Below, in pieces: positions 60,077 to 64,000 of a DNA stretch of 64,000 nt. The stretch is from Croceimicrobium sp965656185 (GTDB taxonomy: Bacteria; Bacteroidota; Bacteroidia; Flavobacteriales; Schleiferiaceae). The translations under genes were made by a program, and so were the position numbers. The notes beneath the pieces are model-generated. The model did no database searches. It was not told the DNA's origin and saw nothing but the letters and a program-made list of their open reading frames with translations. How positions within the stretch are numbered: the first letter of the stretch is position 1; each line of letters opens with the position of its first letter. The stretch lies in contig CBFHJH010000006.1 in the NCBI GenBank assembly GCA_965656185.1, forward strand, positions 62,001 through 126,000, written 5' to 3'.

Positions 60077-61534
60077 TTAAAGCTTTTTGCGCAAGCGAGC
60101 TACCGGAATATCCAGCTGTTCACGATATTTAGCCACGGTTCTTCGGGCGATGGGGTAGCCCTTATCTTTAAGAAGGGCAGCTAGTTTATCGTCGGTGAGC
60201 GGCTTTTTTTTGTCTTCTTCGGCCACCGAATCTTCTAAGATCTTTTTTATCTCACGCGTACTTACGTCTTCGCCCGCTTCGTTTTTCATGCTTTCACTGA
60301 AGAACTCTTTAATTAAAAAAGTGCCGTAAGGAGTAGCCACGTATTTATTACTGGCTACCCTCGATACCGTGGAGATATCCATGCCGATTTCATCGGCAAT
60401 ATCTTTAAGGATCATGGGTTTCAGCTTGCGTTCATCGCCGCTCAAGAAATACTCTTCTTGATAATTCATAATGGCTCCCATGGTGAGCAGCAAAGTTTGC
60501 TGCCTTTGTCGAATCGCTTCGATAAACCACTTGGCCGAATCTAATTTTTGCTTCACAAACATCGCCGCGTCTTTCTGCGCTTTGTTCTTTTGGCCTTGTT
60601 TGTAGGTTTCGAGCATATTGCGGTACTCGCGACTTACATTAAGTTCTGGGGCGTTTCGCGCATTTAAACTCAATTCAAGTTGTCCCTCTTGCACTTTTAT
60701 GGTGAAATCGGGAACCACCACCTGCACGTCGCTATTGGTGTTGCTAGAGCTATTGCCTGGCTTAGGGTTTAAGCGGGTAATTTCCTCTATCGCCAATTTT
60801 AGATCTTCTTCATCTAGCTCTAGGCGATCGATCAATTTGCCGTAATGTTTCTTCGTAAATTCTTCGAAGTAATCTTCCAGTATTTCGATCGCTAAACGTA
60901 TGTGGTAATCTGATTTTTCACGTCTTAGCTGAATGAGCAGGCATTCTTGCAGATTGCGGGCGCCCACACCTGCTGGATCCAAACTTTGAATAAGCTTTAG
61001 GATCTTTTCGAGGTGTGTTTCCTCCACGAAAATATTTTGAGTAAAAGCCAGATCATCCACAATGGCTAGCATTTCGCGCCGGATGTAGCCATCATCGTCG
61101 ATATTACCCACTAAATATTCGGCAATTTGACGGTCTTCGTCGGGCAAGGGGAACGTTCCTAATTGTTCTAGTAAGTACTCGTGAAAGCTCTTCCCTCCCG
61201 TAATGGGTACCTTGGTGTCATCATCGTCGGCCGAGTAATTATTCGCTTGAAGTCGGTACTCCGGAATTTCATCGTCGCTCAAGTATTCATCCACATTGAT
61301 GTCATCGGCTTCAATGCTTTCGTTTTCCTGCTCGTATTCTTTGTCTTCAAACTCGCTGTCTTCCGATTTTCCTTCCTCTTGATCACGACCTTCGTCTAAG
61401 GCCGGATTGCTTTCTAACTCCTCCTTTATTTTTTGCTCAAAAGCTAAGGTAGGCAGCTGAATCAGTTTCATGAGCTGGATTTGCTGCGGACTTAATTTTT
61501 GCAGTAATTTTTGGTTGAGTTGTTGCTTCAGCAT
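60077..61534 (-). CDS. rpoN: RNA polymerase sigma-54 factor
   Basis: 485 residues. The N-terminal Gln/Leu-rich activator-interaction region is LNQKLLQKLSPQQIQLMKLI. An acidic linker follows (about 50-95). The core-binding domain contains LQSLDPAGVGARNLQECLLI (about 185-204). The DNA-binding domain has a helix-turn-helix (DIADEIGMDISTVSRVASNK) and the RpoN box ARRTVAKYRE at 463-472. It directs transcription from -24/-12 promoters with AAA+ activators, none of which is encoded in this window. The PAP2-like gene follows after one base. It is separated from asnS by a terminator. Confidence 0.97.
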   Translation of the reverse strand: MLKQQLNQKLLQKLSPQQIQLMKLIQLPTLAFEQKIKEELESNPALDEGRDQEEGKSEDSEFEDKEYEQENESIEADDINVDEYLSDDEIPEYRLQANNYSADDDDTKVPITGGKSFHEYLLEQLGTFPLPDEDRQIAEYLVGNIDDDGYIRREMLAIVDDLAFTQNIFVEETHLEKILKLIQSLDPAGVGARNLQECLLIQLRREKSDYHIRLAIEILEDYFEEFTKKHYGKLIDRLELDEEDLKLAIEEITRLNPKPGNSSSNTNSDVQVVVPDFTIKVQEGQLELSLNARNAPELNVSREYRNMLETYKQGQKNKAQKDAAMFVKQKLDSAKWFIEAIRQRQQTLLLTMGAIMNYQEEYFLSGDERKLKPMILKDIADEIGMDISTVSRVASNKYVATPYGTFLIKEFFSESMKNEAGEDVSTREIKKILEDSVAEEDKKKPLTDDKLAALLKDKGYPIARRTVAKYREQLDIPVARLRKKL

Positions 61535-61633
61535 GGTTTAAATCACTAGGTGAAAGGTATGATTTTCGCGGCCTTCCATCAAAAATTTTGCCGCTTTTGC
61601 ATCATTTTAACAAAAGCTGTGCCGAAGCGTTCA

Positions 61634-61662
61634 GAAAAAGAAAAAGCGGCCAAAGCCGCTTT
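61634..61662 (-). terminator. Terminator after asnS
   Basis: On the minus strand AAAGCGGC, loop TTTG, GCCGCTTT followed by TTCTTTTTCT. It lies three bases after the asnS stop codon. Confidence 0.88.
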
Positions 61663-61664
61663 GA

Positions 61665-63089
61665 TTAAAATTCTGCATTTCCCGGGGTTCGGGGAAAGGG
61701 TATTACATCGCGAATATTGGTCATGCCGGTTACGAAAAGCACCAGGCGTTCAAAGCCCAGGCCGAAACCACTATGCACACAAGTACCGAACTTACGAGTG
61801 TCCAGGTACCAAGCGAGCTCCGCTTCGTCGATATCGAAATCATTCATTTTGCCTTTGAGCACATCATAGCGCTCTTCACGTTGTGAACCACCCACTATTT
61901 CGCCAATACCGGGGAAGAGAATATCCATGGCACGGACGGTTTTCTCGTCGTCATTTAAACGCATGTAAAAGGCCTTGATCTTGGCGGGGTAATCAAATAA
62001 GATCACCGGTGCATTAAAGTGCTGAACCAAGAACTTTTCGTGCTCCGACTGTAGGTCTGCGCCCCATTCGTCGATAACATAATTGAACTTCTTCTTTTTG
62101 TTCGGTTTTGAATTGCGCAGGATGTCGATCGCCTCCGTATAGCTCACCCGGCGGAAGTTATTATCGGCCACAAAAGCCAGTTTTTCACGAAGTGGCATGG
62201 CACTCCTTTGGTTTTGCGGTTTTGATTTTTCTTCGTCGATGAGCCTCTTTTCAAGAAATTCTAAGTCGTCTTGACAATTGTCGAGGGCAAAACGGATGAT
62301 GTACTTTAAAAAATCCTCCGCCAGGTCCATATTGTCGTTCAAATCAGCGAAAGCTACTTCGGGTTCAATCATCCAAAACTCCGCCAAGTGCCTACTGGTA
62401 TTTGAGTTTTCGGCGCGGAAGGTGGGCCCGAAGGTGTAGACTTTAGAAAGAGCAGTGGCACCCAATTCCGCTTCTAGCTGACCCGATACCGTAAGATTAG
62501 TTTCCTTTTCAAAAAAGTCCTGTTTGTAATCGATCTCACCACTTTCGGTAAGAGGTGGGTCCTTTTTATCCAAGATCGAAACGTTGAACATTTCGCCCGC
62601 TCCTTCGGCGTCACTCCCGGTAATAATGGGGGTGTGTAAATAAAAGAAATTGCGTTTGTGGAAATATTCATGCACCGCAAAGGCCAAGTTATGACGAAGA
62701 CGCATAACCGCACCAAAGGTGTTGGTGCGCATTCTGAGGTGAGCGATATCCCTAAGGAACTCTAAAGAATGCTTCTTGGGTTGTAGCGGGTATTCATCGG
62801 CTGGAGAGTCGCCGAGCACCTCAAGTTTTTCGACCAATAGCTCTACCTCTTGACCACGGCCTTGCGACTTTACCAAGTCGCCACTTATTTCTATGGCCGC
62901 CCCGGTAGTGATGCGCTTTAGCAGCGTCTCATCAAATTTTTCAAAGTCGACGACCGCTTGAATGGTTTTGATCGTGCTTCCGTCGCTTAAAGCTATAAAC
63001 CGATTGCTGCGAAAGGTGCGTACCCAGCCGCGAAGGCTTAAGGTAGAACCGATCGGTTGCTGTTTCAGGACCTCTTTTATAGATAGCAT
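61665..63089 (-). CDS. asnS: Asparaginyl-tRNA synthetase
   Basis: 474 residues from the ATG at 63089 (MLSIKEVLKQQPIGST). The TTG at 63113 would add eight residues and lacks a ribosome site. The N-terminal OB fold (about 10-105) has LRGWVRTFRSNRFIALSDG. The class II core has TFGPTFRAENSNTSRHLAEF (motif 2 region) and HSGFGLGFERLVLFVTGM (motif 3), then IRDVIPFPRTPGNAEF at the end, typical of AsnS rather than AspS. It charges tRNA-Asn directly. A terminator follows. Confidence 0.96.
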   Translation of the reverse strand: MLSIKEVLKQQPIGSTLSLRGWVRTFRSNRFIALSDGSTIKTIQAVVDFEKFDETLLKRITTGAAIEISGDLVKSQGRGQEVELLVEKLEVLGDSPADEYPLQPKKHSLEFLRDIAHLRMRTNTFGAVMRLRHNLAFAVHEYFHKRNFFYLHTPIITGSDAEGAGEMFNVSILDKKDPPLTESGEIDYKQDFFEKETNLTVSGQLEAELGATALSKVYTFGPTFRAENSNTSRHLAEFWMIEPEVAFADLNDNMDLAEDFLKYIIRFALDNCQDDLEFLEKRLIDEEKSKPQNQRSAMPLREKLAFVADNNFRRVSYTEAIDILRNSKPNKKKKFNYVIDEWGADLQSEHEKFLVQHFNAPVILFDYPAKIKAFYMRLNDDEKTVRAMDILFPGIGEIVGGSQREERYDVLKGKMNDFDIDEAELAWYLDTRKFGTCVHSGFGLGFERLVLFVTGMTNIRDVIPFPRTPGNAEF

Positions 63090-63212
63090 AGTTCTTTCTT
63101 CTTGAGGCGGCAAAGTTCCAAATTTTTCTGCTCAGGAGGTACCCAATGTTAAGGAAACCTTAATACTGAGAAACTTTTTATTGATTATAGTTTCCAGGTG
63201 TAGTTTGTTTCC

Positions 63213-63220
63213 TACTTTTG
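63213..63220 (+). promoter_or_regulatory. Putative -7 element of the TetR gene
   Basis: TACTTTTG followed by CCGCC, nine bases before the ATG at 63229; matches TAnnTTTG. The short spacing supports 63229 over the TTG at 63181, which lies upstream of the promoter element itself. Confidence 0.5.
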
Positions 63221-63228
63221 CCGCCGTT

Positions 63229-63843
63229 ATGGAAGAAATGGAGTTAGAGATATTAAGTAAATCTACCGAGATGTTTAATCGTTATGGTCTTAGGCCGGTA
63301 ACGATGGACGACATTGCTCGCGAGCTAAGTATTTCTAAGAAAACCCTTTACAAATACTTTTCCAACAAGGAGGAGCTGGTGACAAAGGCCGTGGTGCAAA
63401 TGTTCGAGGGCATCCGCAGTAACATGTCGCGTTTATTGGACTTAAAGGGTAATGCAATTGATATGCTTTTCGCGATGGACGAGGTCATTTGTACCAGTAT
63501 TGAGAAACATGATCCAAGCATGCAGTTTCAATTAGATCGCTACTATCCAGAAGTAAGCGCGATGTTAGAAACCTTGAAGAAGGAACAGGTTTTCACGATG
63601 ATGACCGAAAACATTCGCCGCGGTAAAGAAGAAGGCTTGTACCGAGCTGAGCTGGACGCGGAGGTCGTAACTTTTTTGTATTACAGTCGCGCTCAATTAA
63701 TGATGGAGGAGGATATGGGGCCCTTTAAAGATCGCCCGATCGAAGAAGTAATGCGAGAGATCTTGATCTATCATGTGCGTGGAATCGCCAATGCTCGAGG
63801 CTTGACCTATTTGGAAGAAAAACTGAAAACATCAAAAAAATGA
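63229..63843 (+). CDS. TetR/AcrR family transcriptional regulator
   Basis: 204 residues from the ATG at 63229. The N-terminal TetR helix-turn-helix is in MDDIARELSISKKTLYKYFS (about 22-41), preceded by FNRYGLRPVT. The C-terminal ligand domain (about 60-200) is helical and not assignable to a ligand class. Its stop overlaps the start of the TolC-family gene (ATGA at 63840-63843), so it is the first gene of an efflux operon and probably represses it in response to an exported compound. It is divergent from asnS. Confidence 0.93.
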   Translation: MEEMELEILSKSTEMFNRYGLRPVTMDDIARELSISKKTLYKYFSNKEELVTKAVVQMFEGIRSNMSRLLDLKGNAIDMLFAMDEVICTSIEKHDPSMQFQLDRYYPEVSAMLETLKKEQVFTMMTENIRRGKEEGLYRAELDAEVVTFLYYSRAQLMMEEDMGPFKDRPIEEVMREILIYHVRGIANARGLTYLEEKLKTSKK

Positions 63844-64000
63844 ATATGAAAAAAGTGCTTTTTGCGCTCTTCTTTACGGCTACCTGTGGCCTGTCTGCCT
63901 ATGGGCAGAAGGAGTCGCGAGCCTTCACTCTGGCCCAAGCGGAAGAATATGCGGCTCAGCATTCTTACACGGTTCAGGATAAGGTGCTTGATTATGAGAA
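63840..64000 (+). CDS. TolC-family outer-membrane efflux protein (5' part only)
   Basis: Only about 53 residues are visible. The frame begins MNMKKVLFALFFTATCGLSAYGQ, a signal peptide starting at 63840 or 63846, followed by the TolC-type start AFTLAQAEEYAAQHSYTVQD. It overlaps the TetR stop by four bases. The expected partners (membrane-fusion protein and RND or ABC pump) would lie beyond the window. Confidence 0.82.
   Translation, partial: MNMKKVLFALFFTATCGLSAYGQKESRAFTLAQAEEYAAQHSYTVQDKVLDYE

Noticed and set aside
1..64000. CRISPR array, tRNA or rRNA genes, insertion sequences, prophage
   Set aside because: Reading both strands I saw no spaced direct repeats, no tRNA-like T-loop context and no transposase or integrase; a covariance-model search would be needed to exclude small RNAs.

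Overview
This window looks like a chromosomal segment of a Bacteroidota bacterium, most likely a marine Flavobacteriia or Cryomorphaceae-like lineage. The evidence is secreted proteins with type IX secretion (T9SS) C-terminal sorting domains, DUF3078, DUF5687 and DUF819 families, a fused E1 alpha/beta 2-oxoacid dehydrogenase, weak Shine-Dalgarno sequences, and many TAnnTTTG promoter elements close to start codons. I saw no tRNA, rRNA, CRISPR array, prophage or insertion sequence. The genus is not resolvable by eye.

Layout. 1-5.4 kb: an incomplete RNase R gene, then a divergent ECF sigma factor with a single-pass membrane protein and an outer-membrane barrel protein, then an ElaA-type acetyltransferase. 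5.3-7.0 kb: a polytopic membrane protein. 7-48 kb: a dispersed phenylacetate (paa) catabolic region. It has paaE divergent from paaABC, then paaD, paaG, paaH, paaI, paaJ, paaY (truncated by an assembly gap), paaZ and an enoyl-CoA hydratase that may act as PaaF. Together these could take phenylacetyl-CoA through ring epoxidation, isomerisation, ring cleavage and beta-oxidation. The ligase paaK is not present here. Interleaved with them are two giant T9SS surface proteins (about 2079 and at least 2389 residues), a DUF5687 ABC exporter pair, a ferredoxin, a NUDIX/winged-helix regulator with a palindromic operator, a surface prolyl oligopeptidase, a fasciclin lipoprotein, a FabH-like ketosynthase, and a sulfotransferase / small membrane protein / arylsulfotransferase-like cluster.

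48-64 kb: a fused 2-oxoacid dehydrogenase E1, a 630-base non-coding stretch with paired inverted elements, an M28 peptidase with a DUF819 membrane protein, MutS2 without a Smr domain, a sulfotransferase interrupted by an in-frame amber codon, lysS, a PAP2-like protein with rpoN, asnS, and a TetR regulator translationally coupled to a TolC-family efflux gene that leaves the window.

Two runs of 99 N (27916-28014 and 31077-31175) are assembly gaps. The first joins two unrelated genes into one spurious reading frame. The strongest leads are the degenerate NUDIX regulator with its CTTAGTGT-N7-ACACTAAG operator inside the paa region, the amber-split sulfotransferase, the sulfotransferase/ASST overlap cluster with a 48-residue membrane protein, and the 17-bp inverted elements around a hairpin at 50.9-51.05 kb.
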